NCBI GenBank assembly: GCA_036678685.1
Contig: JAZIHH010000020.1
Location: 434,001-498,000, forward strand
Source of the DNA: JAZIHH01 sp036678685
GTDB lineage: Bacteria > Bacillota > UBA4882 > UBA10575
Reading direction: 5' to 3'
DNA: 64,000 nucleotides
Shown here: positions 8,225 through 17,126 of the stretch, piece after piece
How positions within the stretch are numbered: the stretch's first letter is position 1
How the letters are laid out: every line of letters starts with the position of its first letter
The notes under the pieces: generated by a model
Databases searched by the model: none
Told to the model about the DNA's origin: nothing
The model's input: only the letters and a program-made list of their open reading frames with translations
Made by a program: the position numbers and the translations under genes

Positions 8225-9462
8225 ATGACGAAACCATACGCTGTCTATGCCGATCGTTACGGGAGGATAAGGGAGGAACCGGGGCTGACCGCTTTGGGCG
8301 CCAACGGGGAGAATTGGGTGGAAATGGAAGAGTTGATTCCGCTGCCCCCCGGTTCCGATCTTTTTTTTCTTCCCCGCCGGCGGCCGGTGGGGAGAAACAT
8401 CATTACCGGAAAGGTGGAAGTAATGGCCGGTAAAGACCGGGCGGCCGTGGCCGCCGGGTTGCCCCCGGGTTATACCAGGCTGTTGTTGCCGGCTTACCGG
8501 TCGCTGCCGGGCGCCCCCGTCTTCCTTTATTTGGCTATACGGCGGTGGCTGCGGTTAATGGCCGTTTTTTTGCGGCCGCCCGCCGGACCGACCGGGCGGC
8601 GGGGTGGGAACCGGAGACCCATAACACCCCGGACCTGCCGGTTTTGGTGGAAGAAAAAACAGCCGCCTGCCCCGGCAACAGGATCTTAAAGCAGTTGGCC
8701 CATTGCGCCTTGGTTTACCGGTGTGTAACAGCGCAGAACATTTTTTACGGCCGGGGTGAAGGCGGGCTTCCGGTGGCCAATACTTGTAACGCCCAATGTT
8801 TGGGCTGTATTTCCCTGCAGCCGTCGGAGTGTTGTCCTTCTCCCCAACAGAGGATTGATTTCCGGCCCACCGTCGAGGAGATTGTGGAGGTGGCCCTCAT
8901 GCACCTGCAGGCGCCGGCGAAAACCATGATCAGTTTCGGCCAGGGTTGCGAGGGGGAGCCGCTTACCGCCTGGCGGCGCCTGCGGCACGCAATGCGGACA
9001 ATCCGGCGCCGGACCGGCAAAGGAATTATTAATATCAACACCAATGCCGGGCTTACCCACGCCCTGAAAGAACTGGCCGCGGCCGGGCTGGATTCCGCCC
9101 GGATCAGTCTTTTATCGGCGGTGCCGGAAAATTATCACCGGTACCACCGTCCCCAGAATTACCGCTTCCAGCAGGTCGGGCAGGCGGTGGATCTTCTCCG
9201 GGCCCACGGGGTTTTTGTCTCCATCAACCTGCTGGTCCTGCCCGGTTTCACCGACCGGCCCACGGAAAAGGAAGCCCTCTTTGCGTGGCTGCGCCGGCAC
9301 CCGGTGAATATGATTCAATTGCGTAATTTAAATATTGATCCCGAATGGTTAGGGAAAAAGATGCGGTTAAAAAAGGAACCGGGCAGGGGAATAGCTCATT
9401 TTCTCGACGAAATCAAAAAGGAATTTCCCGGCGTGTTGCTGGGTAATGTCAGCCCGTTGTAG
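8225..9462 (+). pseudogene. Radical SAM protein gene, interrupted by a one-base frameshift
   Basis: Two overlapping frames make one protein. Frame one starts at ATG 8225 (after GGGGAGG) and gives an N-terminal domain 'YAVYADRYGRI...LFFLPRRRPVGR'. Near 8514-8520, at a run of five C, the sense continues in the -1 frame ('LPLFGYTAVAAVNGRFFAAA...') to TAG at 9460. The second part carries the radical SAM cluster site C-NAQ-C-LG-C, then 'ISFGQGCEGEPL' and 'RISLLSA'. Firmicute relatives, as remembered, carry both parts as one polypeptide. It is either a true pseudogene, a sequence error in the homopolymer, or (less likely) programmed slippage. It overlaps the 3' end of cwlD by 14 bases. Confidence 0.8.
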
Positions 9463-10180
9463 TTGACGCCTGTTCCCGGCAGAAACGGAGGATACCGGCG
9501 GCAACGGCCCGGGCCAGACGGTCCTGGTAGACCGGGTCCCGCAGGAGACCCGCTTCTTCGGGGTGGGAAAGAAAACCCGCCTCCACCAGGACGCCGGTTA
9601 CTTCACTCCGGGTGATGATAAAGTATCTTCCCGGAACTTCTTTCCTGGGTACAGCCTGTATTTTGTTTAATTTTTCCTGAATGGCCGCGGCCAGTTTTTT
9701 CCCAGCGGTGGAATGCGGGTTGTAAAAGACGACGGCGCCCCGTCTTTTTTGATCCGGCGACCAGTCGCAATGAATACTGACCAGAAAAAGGGCCTTAACC
9801 TCCTTGGCCTTTTTGATGCGGGCCGCCAAATCCCTCCGGTGGCGGCCGGTTTTTCCCGGAACAAAGGGGGAAAGGTCGGTATCGGTAGTTCTGGTGAGCA
9901 CAACATTAACGCCGTTTGGTTGCAGATAATCCCGGATGCGCAGGGCAATGGCTAGGTTGATCGCTTTTTCCAGGACGCCCTGTTCATCGCTGGTACCCCC
10001 GTCAACGCCGCCGTGGCCGGGATCAATGACGATCACCGGTTTTCCCATAGAACTCTGGGCTTTTTGGTAAGAGTAAAGATAACCGGTGAACAGAAAAAAT
10101 AAGATTAACAGGGCGGAGAAGCAAAGACAGGTACGGAACCGGCGCGGGACCACCCATAAGATTACCAAGGAAATCACCAC
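9449..10180 (-). CDS. cwlD: N-acetylmuramoyl-L-alanine amidase, CwlD type
   Basis: Amidase_3 fold enzyme that cuts the MurNAc-L-Ala bond; CwlD acts in spore cortex synthesis by helping make muramic delta-lactam. One membrane helix (residues 14-36) anchors the enzyme outside. The motif 'VIDPGHGGVDGG' supplies the first zinc histidine, the glutamate in 'GVLEKAINLA' the second ligand, 'SIHCDW' the second histidine, and 'VEAGFLSHPEE' the catalytic glutamate. The third motif is usually S-I-H-A/C-N. GTG 10180 has GGGAG upstream; GTG 10177 is an alternative. At 243 residues it has CwlD length and no binding repeats. Confidence 0.85.
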   Translation of the reverse strand: MVISLVILWVVPRRFRTCLCFSALLILFFLFTGYLYSYQKAQSSMGKPVIVIDPGHGGVDGGTSDEQGVLEKAINLAIALRIRDYLQPNGVNVVLTRTTDTDLSPFVPGKTGRHRRDLAARIKKAKEVKALFLVSIHCDWSPDQKRRGAVVFYNPHSTAGKKLAAAIQEKLNKIQAVPRKEVPGRYFIITRSEVTGVLVEAGFLSHPEEAGLLRDPVYQDRLARAVAAGILRFCREQASTTTG

Positions 10181-10368
10181 CGTCTCCCGGAAGTATTTTA
10201 TTCCGGAGACAGTTCCGGTTATTCCGGCCCGGCCGGAAAGACCCGCCGGCGGGAGAGGGATCCGGGACGGAGGCGCTTTTGGCCGGGGGCGGGCGGCGGC
10301 CGTATCAGGCGGGAGGGACCCTCCAAGGTTAAGCTTGGGAGGAGAAAGCGGGGCAATGAGGTGAGGAG

Positions 10369-11742
10369 ATGTTCAAGATTTTCCGGCGGACCCGGGTCAA
10401 AGCCGCCGTGGTGAAACGAATTCCCAAAGAGGTACTGTTCGTGGCGGAAGAATTGAAAAACCGGGGCTTCCAGGCCTACCTGGTCGGCGGCGCCCTCCGG
10501 GACCTTTTTTTGCGCCGCACCCCGGGCGACTGGGATGTGGCCACGGACGCGGTTCCCTCACAGGTGGAAGCGATCTTTCCCCACACGGTGGCGGTGGGAA
10601 AAAGATTCGGCACCATTAAGGTGCCGGTCGGGGAGTTAATGGTGGATGTAACCACTTTTCGTCGGGAAGGGGCCTACTCGGATGGACGCCGTCCGGATTG
10701 GGTTGAATTTGAGTCTTCACCGCTCCCGGACCTTTCCCGCCGGGATTTCACCGTCAACGCCCTGGCCCTGGATCCCTTGACCCTGGAATTACTGGATCCC
10801 TTTGGCGGCCGGAAAGACCTGAGAAAGAGAATAATCCGGACTGTGGGCGAGCCCCGGCACCGTTTTGCCGAAGATGCCTTACGGATGCTCAGGTTTTACC
10901 GCTTTCAATCGGTGTTGGCCTTCCGCGGCGATCCCGAAACCGAGCAAGGGATAGAACCGTCCCTTTTAAGCAGGGTCAGCCCGGAAAGGATCCGGGAGGA
11001 ACTGAACGCCCTCCTGACCGGCACGGCGCCGGGCATGGGCTTGCGGGGACTGGTCAGAAGCGGGTTGCTGGCGGTGATCGCCCCGGAGTATGAACCGGTG
11101 ATTAAAAGCCTGGAAATAATGGAACATTTGATTGCCACGGTGGAAGCGATCAAACCCGACCTTCATCTCCGTTGGGCGGCCTTCCTTCATGACTTGGGGA
11201 AGCCGGTTTCCCGCACTGAAGACCGGTGGGGAAAGATTCACTACTTCGGGCACGAGCAGGCCGGGGAAAAACTGGCCGCCGGAATTTTGGAGCGGTTACG
11301 GTTCCCCCGGGCCTTTCAGAAAAGAGTATTAATCTTGGTCCGGCGGCACATGTTTCTTTGTGATCCGGCCGTGACCGACGGGGCTCTCCGGCGGCTGGCC
11401 GCGCGGGTGGGGCGGGAGAACCTTTTTGATCTGCTGGAATTACGCCGGGCCGATCTTGTCGCCTCCGGCGGGAATTATCATTACGCCTGGGAGCACCTGT
11501 CCCGTTTTTCCGCCCGGGTGCAGGCCATGTACAGGGAGGAAAAAGCGCTCACCCGGGCCGAATTGGCTGTGAACGGCCACGATGTGATGGAAGTACTGAA
11601 CCTTGCTCCCGGCCCGCAAGTAGGGCGAATTTTGGATGAACTCTTCCACTGGGTTACGGAAGATCCGGCGCGGAATACCAGGGATAAGCTGCTGCAGTAT
11701 CTCAAGGGGAAAAAAGAGAGTCGCCCGCCGGAAACCCGTTAA
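10369..11742 (+). CDS. cca: tRNA CCA-adding enzyme / nucleotidyltransferase
   Basis: Adds or repairs the CCA end of tRNA with CTP and ATP, without a template. It is a class II nucleotidyltransferase: the GG of 'YLVGGALRDL' (residues 40-41) and the metal-binding D-W-D at 54-56 form the active site, followed by 'VGKRFGTIKV'. The 'RRDFTVNALALDP' and 'RFAEDALRMLRFYRF' helices belong to the head and neck. An HD domain follows ('AAFLHDLGKP', about 268-277), extending the protein to 457 residues, longer than the Bacillus enzyme. The encoded CCA in the tRNA above suggests a repair role, which is an inference. GAGGTGAGG precedes the ATG. Confidence 0.92.
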   Translation: MFKIFRRTRVKAAVVKRIPKEVLFVAEELKNRGFQAYLVGGALRDLFLRRTPGDWDVATDAVPSQVEAIFPHTVAVGKRFGTIKVPVGELMVDVTTFRREGAYSDGRRPDWVEFESSPLPDLSRRDFTVNALALDPLTLELLDPFGGRKDLRKRIIRTVGEPRHRFAEDALRMLRFYRFQSVLAFRGDPETEQGIEPSLLSRVSPERIREELNALLTGTAPGMGLRGLVRSGLLAVIAPEYEPVIKSLEIMEHLIATVEAIKPDLHLRWAAFLHDLGKPVSRTEDRWGKIHYFGHEQAGEKLAAGILERLRFPRAFQKRVLILVRRHMFLCDPAVTDGALRRLAARVGRENLFDLLELRRADLVASGGNYHYAWEHLSRFSARVQAMYREEKALTRAELAVNGHDVMEVLNLAPGPQVGRILDELFHWVTEDPARNTRDKLLQYLKGKKESRPPETR

Positions 11743-11750
11743 ATCGTTCT

Positions 11751-11778
11751 GCCGGCCAACAGCGGTGGCCGGCTTTTG
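11751..11778 (+). terminator. Intrinsic terminator after cca
   Basis: GCCGGCCA (11751-11758) pairs with TGGCCGGC (11766-11773), followed by TTTTG. It lies nine bases after the cca stop and separates it from the yqfC unit. Confidence 0.75.
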
Positions 11779-11835
11779 TTCCGTCCTCATGTTTCCGCTC
11801 TTTCCGGCATATTTTTTAAGGAAAGGGAGAGAGCG

Positions 11836-12138
11836 ATGGGAAACAACGGAGCAAGCAGGCAAAAAAAACGGTGGCAAGAGAAGATTTTCGATCTTTTTGG
11901 CCTGCCCCGGAAAGTGTTGTTGGACCTTCCCCGTCTGGTTATGCTGGGAAACTGCCGGCTGATCGTGGAGAATCACCGCGGGTTGCTGGAGTATACAGAG
12001 ACGGTGATCCGGATCCGGACCGCCCGGACGGAGCTTAAAATCTCTGGGGAAAACCTTAGTCTCATGTATATGATTAAGGAAGAAATCGGGCTGGAAGGGA
12101 AGTTTACCTGTATAGAATGGTCCGGGGGGGAAGAGTGA
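11836..12138 (+). CDS. yqfC: Sporulation protein YqfC
   Basis: Small (100 aa) protein of the YabP/YqfC family; in Bacillus it belongs to the mother-cell sporulation set. The family pattern 'DLPRLVMLGNCRLIVENHRGLLEYTE' and the C-terminal 'LKISGENLSLMYM' are visible. The ATG at 11836 follows AAGGAAAGGGAGAG; a 20-codon in-frame extension would run back through the terminator region and is not used. It is the first gene of the conserved run yqfC-yqfD-phoH-pgpH-ybeY-dgkA-cdd, with yqfD starting four bases after its stop. Confidence 0.88.
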   Translation: MGNNGASRQKKRWQEKIFDLFGLPRKVLLDLPRLVMLGNCRLIVENHRGLLEYTETVIRIRTARTELKISGENLSLMYMIKEEIGLEGKFTCIEWSGGEE

Positions 12139-12141
12139 GCG

Positions 12142-13383
12142 GTGTACCGGCGCTTGGCAGATTTATTCCACGGCAGCCTGGTGGTGATGGTCCGGGGCAA
12201 AAAACTTGAAGACCTGCTTAACAAGGCGGCGGCGAGAGGGATTTCCCTTTGGGGCGTTAAACGACCGGCTCCCGGCCTTATGCTCTTGAAGATCAGAGCC
12301 GGCGATTTTCCTTTTTTACGCCCCTGTTTCCGGGAGTCCGGGACCCGGGGAAAAATTTTACGCCGGACCGGCCTGCCCTTTGTGGCCGGGCGGTTGTGGC
12401 GAAGAAAAGACCGGCTGCTGGGGTTGGCTTTTTTCCTGATTGCCCTCCAGGTCATGGCCTCATTCGTCTGGTTTGTTACTGTGACGGTGGACGGCGGCGG
12501 AAAAATAAGGGCGGAAGAGATTGATGCCGGGTTAAGGGAATTGGGTATCTCTCCCGGGATGATGCGGGGGAGAATAGAAAAGAACCGCGACCGGATCCTG
12601 CGGGAGTTGGCGGTTCGCTTTCCGGAGGCGGCCTGGATTGACATGGAAATCCGGGGTGTCGTAGTCTTCGTGACCGTCGTGGAAAGGAGTGCGCCGCCGG
12701 AGAAACAACCCCTGCCGGTCAATATTGTTGCCGCCAAGGCGGGTCTGGTCAGCGAGATAATAGTCCTTAAAGGTACGCCCGTGGTCGCGGAAGGGGCCAT
12801 GGTGAACAGGGGTGATTTGCTTATTTTGGGGGAGCAAATTTTGCCGCGTTTGGACGGGGGAATTGAAACCCGGCGGGGGCAGGCGGCCGGAATTGTCAAA
12901 GCCCGGGTCTGGTATGAAACCCGGGTGGAAGAACCCCTGGTCACCTGGTCGGCGGTCCGGGGTCCCCAAAAGCGGGTTGAACTGTTTTTACGCTACAAAG
13001 ACCGCTTTCTTCCCCTTTACCGCCGGGGAGAAATTATTGGCCGGAATTACCTGGAAAGACAGAGAAAGACACTATACCGCGGCAGGAATCAAATAAATTT
13101 GGTCGAATTAATAAAGGATGTTTATTCGGAGCAGAGATGGGTAAAAACCCGGATCACTCCGGAGGAAGCCCTGGCCAGAGCCAGACGGGAAGGGGAAATG
13201 AAACTTTCTCTCCTGCTTGCTCCAGGGCTTGAGATCCGGGACCGGCGGGAGGAATGGGAAATCACCGGCGATTTTTTTTTCTACCGCCTGGTGGTGGAGA
13301 CTTTGGAAGATATTGCCCGGCCCGTCGCCGCTCCCGCAGAAAATGGGGAAGGATTTTTCCCGAGGGAGGAAGACGGCCGGTAA
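12142..13383 (+). CDS. yqfD: Sporulation protein YqfD
   Basis: Membrane protein of the YqfD family, paired with yqfC in most spore formers and needed for efficient sporulation. It has a short cytoplasmic N-terminal domain (residues 1-90), one hydrophobic helix ('LLGLAFFLIALQVMASFVWFV', about 92-112), then a mostly beta extracytoplasmic region with 'PVNIVAAKAGLVSEIIVLKGTPVV' and 'RRGQAAGIVKARVWYE', both typical. It starts at GTG 12142, about ten bases after GGGGGGAAG; another GTG at 12135 is out of frame. 413 residues, close to family size. Confidence 0.9.
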   Translation: MYRRLADLFHGSLVVMVRGKKLEDLLNKAAARGISLWGVKRPAPGLMLLKIRAGDFPFLRPCFRESGTRGKILRRTGLPFVAGRLWRRKDRLLGLAFFLIALQVMASFVWFVTVTVDGGGKIRAEEIDAGLRELGISPGMMRGRIEKNRDRILRELAVRFPEAAWIDMEIRGVVVFVTVVERSAPPEKQPLPVNIVAAKAGLVSEIIVLKGTPVVAEGAMVNRGDLLILGEQILPRLDGGIETRRGQAAGIVKARVWYETRVEEPLVTWSAVRGPQKRVELFLRYKDRFLPLYRRGEIIGRNYLERQRKTLYRGRNQINLVELIKDVYSEQRWVKTRITPEEALARARREGEMKLSLLLAPGLEIRDRREEWEITGDFFFYRLVVETLEDIARPVAAPAENGEGFFPREEDGR

Positions 13384-13415
13384 CCGGTTTTCGCCGTTTC
13401 CGGCGTTTTTATACG

Positions 13416-14438
13416 ATGGACGCCGTTGACCAAAAGGAGGAGAGAGAAGAGGCATTGAACCAGTCATCGCTAACCTTGGAGATCAAACCAGAGACCGCCC
13501 CGGTTCTTTTTGGCCAGTTTGACCAAAACTTGCGCCAGATTGCTGAAGAATTGGGGGTTGATTTGTCGGCCCGGGGGAATATCTTGTACTTGTCCGGGGA
13601 AGAAAAAGCAGTCCACCGGGCCCTGGCTGTCTTGGAGCAGTTAAAGAAACAGGTGAACAGCGGTGTTTTTCCCGGCCCGCCGGAGATCAGGTACGCTTTG
13701 GAACTGGTGAGGGAGAAAGAGACCACCGGCAAGATGGACGAGGATTTAACCAGTGAAATCATCCAGGTCACCAACAGGGGAAAGAAAATTTACCCCCGGA
13801 CGGTGGGGCAGAAAAAATACGTCAATGCTGTTCGCCGTCACGCCTTGACCTTTTGCATCGGCCCGGCGGGAACAGGAAAGACTTACCTGGCGGTCGCCAT
13901 GGCCGTATCCGCCCTCCAGAGCAAACAGGTAACCAGGATTGTTCTCACCAGGCCGGCGGTGGAAGCCGGGGAAAAACTGGGTTTCCTCCCCGGCGACCTG
14001 CAGGAAAAGGTGGACCCCTACCTTCGTCCTCTCTATGACGCCCTGTTTGATCTTTTGGGCGCCGATTTGTACCAGAAATATAACGAGCGGCGCATCATTG
14101 AAATTGCCCCCCTTGCTTATATGCGCGGGCGTACGCTGGAAGATTCCTTTATTATCCTGGACGAGGCACAAAATACCACCCCCGAGCAGATGAAGATGTT
14201 TTTGACCCGTATGGGCTTTAACTCGAAAATGGTGGTAACCGGCGATATTACCCAGATTGATCTGCCCAAGGGTATTATTTCCGGCCTCGTGCAAGTCACG
14301 GATATTTTAGGAAAAATTCCCGGGATCGCCATTGTTCATCTTACCGATAAAGATGTGGTCCGTCATGAACTGGTGCAAAAGATCATCCGTGCCTATGAAG
14401 AGTTTGAAAGGACGGCGCCGGCCGGGGAATCACTGTAA
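13416..14438 (+). CDS. phoH: PhoH-like P-loop ATPase (YqfE/PhoH)
   Basis: Cytoplasmic NTPase of the PhoH family, linked to RNA metabolism by its constant neighbour ybeY. An N-terminal KH-like segment ('LFGQFDQNLRQIAEELGV') precedes the PhoH domain with Walker A 'GPAGTGKTYLA' and Walker B 'SFIILDEAQNTT'. 'LTRPAVEAGEKLGFLPGDLQEKVDPYLRPLYD' is a family hallmark, given here only to identify it. Start is uncertain: ATG 13416 has no ribosome site, while TTG 13455 in the same frame lies 14 bases after AGGAGG. Either gives a full-length domain. Third gene of the conserved run. Confidence 0.9.
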   Translation: MDAVDQKEEREEALNQSSLTLEIKPETAPVLFGQFDQNLRQIAEELGVDLSARGNILYLSGEEKAVHRALAVLEQLKKQVNSGVFPGPPEIRYALELVREKETTGKMDEDLTSEIIQVTNRGKKIYPRTVGQKKYVNAVRRHALTFCIGPAGTGKTYLAVAMAVSALQSKQVTRIVLTRPAVEAGEKLGFLPGDLQEKVDPYLRPLYDALFDLLGADLYQKYNERRIIEIAPLAYMRGRTLEDSFIILDEAQNTTPEQMKMFLTRMGFNSKMVVTGDITQIDLPKGIISGLVQVTDILGKIPGIAIVHLTDKDVVRHELVQKIIRAYEEFERTAPAGESL

Positions 14439-14455
14439 CGAAAGGGGAGCGTAGA

Positions 14456-16681
14456 GTGGCGGAAAAAGAGTCTCCCGGGCAAGCTATGCCCGACCGGAAA
14501 AAGCTTTTGGCCCCGCTCCGCAAATTGCTCGCCGAGAAAGCCATCCGCCAAAGGGTTTTGGCGGTAGTCAGTTTTCTTCTTATGGTGGCTATTTTACAAA
14601 TAAATCTGGTGCCAAGGACGATCGATCTTGAGCTGGGCCAGCCGAGTCCGGAAGATGTCAGGGCGCCCCGGACCGTAATCAATATCGTGCGCACCAGAGA
14701 ACTTCAGGAAGAAGCGGCGGCCAAAGCCCTGGAAGAAGCCTTGGACAAACCGGAATTTCAAACCATCTCCACGCAAACAAGGAACCAGGCCCTTACCCTG
14801 GTTTCCTCGGTCTTTACCATTATTGATCACGGAAGGGCCAATCTCCCGGTGCCCTCTGGAGAAAATGGCGAGCCCATAGAGGTGGACCAACGGGAACTCG
14901 AACGTCAAGTGCAAAAAGTCCGCGCGGAACTGGTGACCTTAAAAGAGGGTTTTACCGGGGCCCCGCCGGAAGTTATAGCGGAGCTTTTGGTCATGGAGGA
15001 GGAAGATTATGAGCGGATCAAGCAAGGCGTCCGCCAGATCTTTCTCAATATCCAGACCGAGGAGAAAATTGGCCCGGAGGATCTGGAGACGGTCAGAAAA
15101 AATTTGGACCGGTATCTTTTGGCTTACCCGCTGTTGTCACAGGATTTGGAACCGGCACGGGCTTTGCTTTCCGCCATGCTTTTTCCCAATCTCGTCCCGG
15201 ACCAGACCAAGCTCCGTCAGGTTCAGGAAGAAGCCAAAAAGCGGGTGCCGCCGGTCCGCATTGAGAAAGGCAACTTAATCGTCCGCGAAGGAGATATTGT
15301 GACCAGCGAACACATTCAAATCCTGCGTGATTTGGCGCTCATTGACAATCAGGGCAACCGGGCTTTGATCTTTGTCAGTCTCTCCCTTTTTACCCTCTTT
15401 CTCATCGGGATCGGTGTTTTCTATATTTACCGGTTTAAGCGGGAAATTCTCCGGCAGGAAAACTACTTGTATCTTTTGGCCCTGGTCGCCCTGGTCGTCC
15501 TGGCGACGGCCAAGATCTTGAGCTTGTTGGATGTCCTGTGGTTAAGGTATATGATTCCCCTTTCCTTCGCGGGAATTATTTTAACCATTTTACTTGACGC
15601 CCAGATCGCCTGGGTGGTGACCACCCTGCTCAGCTTGATGGTGGGGGTGGTGGTCGATTACGACCTTTCGCCGGCGATCTTCTATTTTATCAGCGGTACC
15701 ATTTCCATCTACTGCCTAAGCAATATCACCCAGCGCCGGGAGATGATCCGCATGGGATTAATTCTGGCGGGGGTCAATTTCGGCGCCGTGGTCACCCTCG
15801 GCCTGCTCTTTGGCGACCGGAATCTCCTTAATCTGCTGGGGTTGGCCTTTGTTGGCGGTTTTAACGGTATTTTCTCAACCGCCCTCGCTATGGGGTTTTT
15901 ACCCTTTCTGGAACAACTTTTTAAACTGACTTCCGATTTAAGCCTGTTGGAACTGGCCAACCCGAATCAGCCGTTATTGAAAAGGCTGTTGATTGAAGCG
16001 CCTGGAACCTATCACCACAGTATAATCGTGGGCAACCTGGCGGAAGCGGCGGCGGATGCCATCGGGGCTGACAGCCTTCTGGCCAGGGTCGGTTCCTATT
16101 ACCATGACATCGGGAAACTGCAAAGACCCTATTTCTTTGTGGAGAATCAAATTGCCCAGGACAACCCCCACGAAAAACTCTCCCCCAACCTGAGTACGTT
16201 GATTATTACTTCTCATGTGCGGGACGGAGTGGAAATGGCGAGACAATACGGCCTTTCGGAGCGGGTGCTCGACGTGATTGAACAGCATCACGGTACCGAC
16301 CTTTTACGTTACTTTTATAAACGGGCTTCGGAAAGTCTGGAGGAAGAAAAAGAAACTCTGGCGAAGGGGAATTTCCGCTATCCGGGGCCCAAACCCCGTT
16401 CCAAAGAGGCGGCCATCATTATGCTGGCCGATTCGGTGGAGGCGGCCGCCCGGGCGATGGAACAACCCACGCCCAGCCGCCTGGAAGCGCTGGTGGATAA
16501 GATCTTCAAGGACCGGCTGGAATCAAGACAACTTGATGAAACCGATTTGACCTTGAAAGATTTGGATAAAATCAAAGCTGCTTTTTTAAAGGTGCTGACC
16601 GGAATTTTTCACCACCGGATTAAGTACCCGGATCTCCCCGGCGAAGCGGAGAGGAAAAAGAATAATGGCAATAATCATTAA
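14456..16681 (+). CDS. pgpH: PgpH-type 7TM-HD phosphodiesterase (c-di-AMP)
   Basis: Membrane protein whose family member PgpH hydrolyses cyclic di-AMP. One helix lies near residues 38-55. An extracellular 7TMR-HDED domain follows (about 60-290), then seven helices (about 300-500) and a cytoplasmic HD domain. The metal site is visible as 'GTYHHSIIVGNLAEAAA' and 'YYHDIGKLQRP', with further His in 'IITSHVRDGVEMAR' and 'VIEQHHGTDLL'. At 741 residues it matches the family. GTG 14456 follows AAAGGGGAGC. It overlaps ybeY by 17 bases, so the two are co-translated. Confidence 0.93.
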   Translation: MAEKESPGQAMPDRKKLLAPLRKLLAEKAIRQRVLAVVSFLLMVAILQINLVPRTIDLELGQPSPEDVRAPRTVINIVRTRELQEEAAAKALEEALDKPEFQTISTQTRNQALTLVSSVFTIIDHGRANLPVPSGENGEPIEVDQRELERQVQKVRAELVTLKEGFTGAPPEVIAELLVMEEEDYERIKQGVRQIFLNIQTEEKIGPEDLETVRKNLDRYLLAYPLLSQDLEPARALLSAMLFPNLVPDQTKLRQVQEEAKKRVPPVRIEKGNLIVREGDIVTSEHIQILRDLALIDNQGNRALIFVSLSLFTLFLIGIGVFYIYRFKREILRQENYLYLLALVALVVLATAKILSLLDVLWLRYMIPLSFAGIILTILLDAQIAWVVTTLLSLMVGVVVDYDLSPAIFYFISGTISIYCLSNITQRREMIRMGLILAGVNFGAVVTLGLLFGDRNLLNLLGLAFVGGFNGIFSTALAMGFLPFLEQLFKLTSDLSLLELANPNQPLLKRLLIEAPGTYHHSIIVGNLAEAAADAIGADSLLARVGSYYHDIGKLQRPYFFVENQIAQDNPHEKLSPNLSTLIITSHVRDGVEMARQYGLSERVLDVIEQHHGTDLLRYFYKRASESLEEEKETLAKGNFRYPGPKPRSKEAAIIMLADSVEAAARAMEQPTPSRLEALVDKIFKDRLESRQLDETDLTLKDLDKIKAAFLKVLTGIFHHRIKYPDLPGEAERKKNNGNNH

Positions 16682-17126
16682 TAATGAACAGAACCGGATA
16701 GCAATCGGCAAAGAATTGGAGAAGTCCCTGGGGGACCTGGCAGCCAGGATTTTGCAGGCCCATGGCCGGGAAGAAGCGGAAGTAGGGCTCATCCTGACCG
16801 GCTGGGAGACCATCCAACGGCTCAACCGCGAGTACCGGGGGATTGACGCCCCCACGGATGTTCTTGCTTTTTCCCTGGAAGAGGAGGAAGAGGAAAACCT
16901 CCCCCTGCCGGGGCCGGACCTTTTGGGCGATGTGGTGATCTGTGTGCCCCGCGCCCAAGAGCAGGCCCGGGAATACGGGCATTCCTTTGCCCGGGAAATG
17001 TTATACCTGGCCGCCCACGGCCTGCTGCACCTCTTGGGTTACGACCACCAAACGGAAGCGGACAAGCGCCGTATGCGGGAGAAAGAAGAACAATTTCTGG
17101 CGGAGATGGGGCATGTTAAAGAATAA
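16665..17126 (+). CDS. ybeY: YbeY endoribonuclease (rRNA maturation)
   Basis: Single-strand-specific endoribonuclease acting in 16S rRNA 3' end maturation and ribosome quality control. The zinc motif H-x3-H-x5-H is complete (His118, His122, His128 in 'HGLLHLLGYDH'), with the upstream 'NREYRGIDAPTDVLAFS' signature. An acidic insert (residues 71-78, mostly Glu) is longer than usual. It starts inside the end of pgpH and its own 3' end overlaps the next gene by 14 bases. Confidence 0.95.
   Translation: MAIIINNEQNRIAIGKELEKSLGDLAARILQAHGREEAEVGLILTGWETIQRLNREYRGIDAPTDVLAFSLEEEEEENLPLPGPDLLGDVVICVPRAQEQAREYGHSFAREMLYLAAHGLLHLLGYDHQTEADKRRMREKEEQFLAEMGHVKE

Noticed and set aside
8514..8520. Programmed -1 frameshift in the radical SAM gene
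   Set aside because: Only a C run, no classical heptamer or downstream pseudoknot was noticed; a simple indel is more likely.
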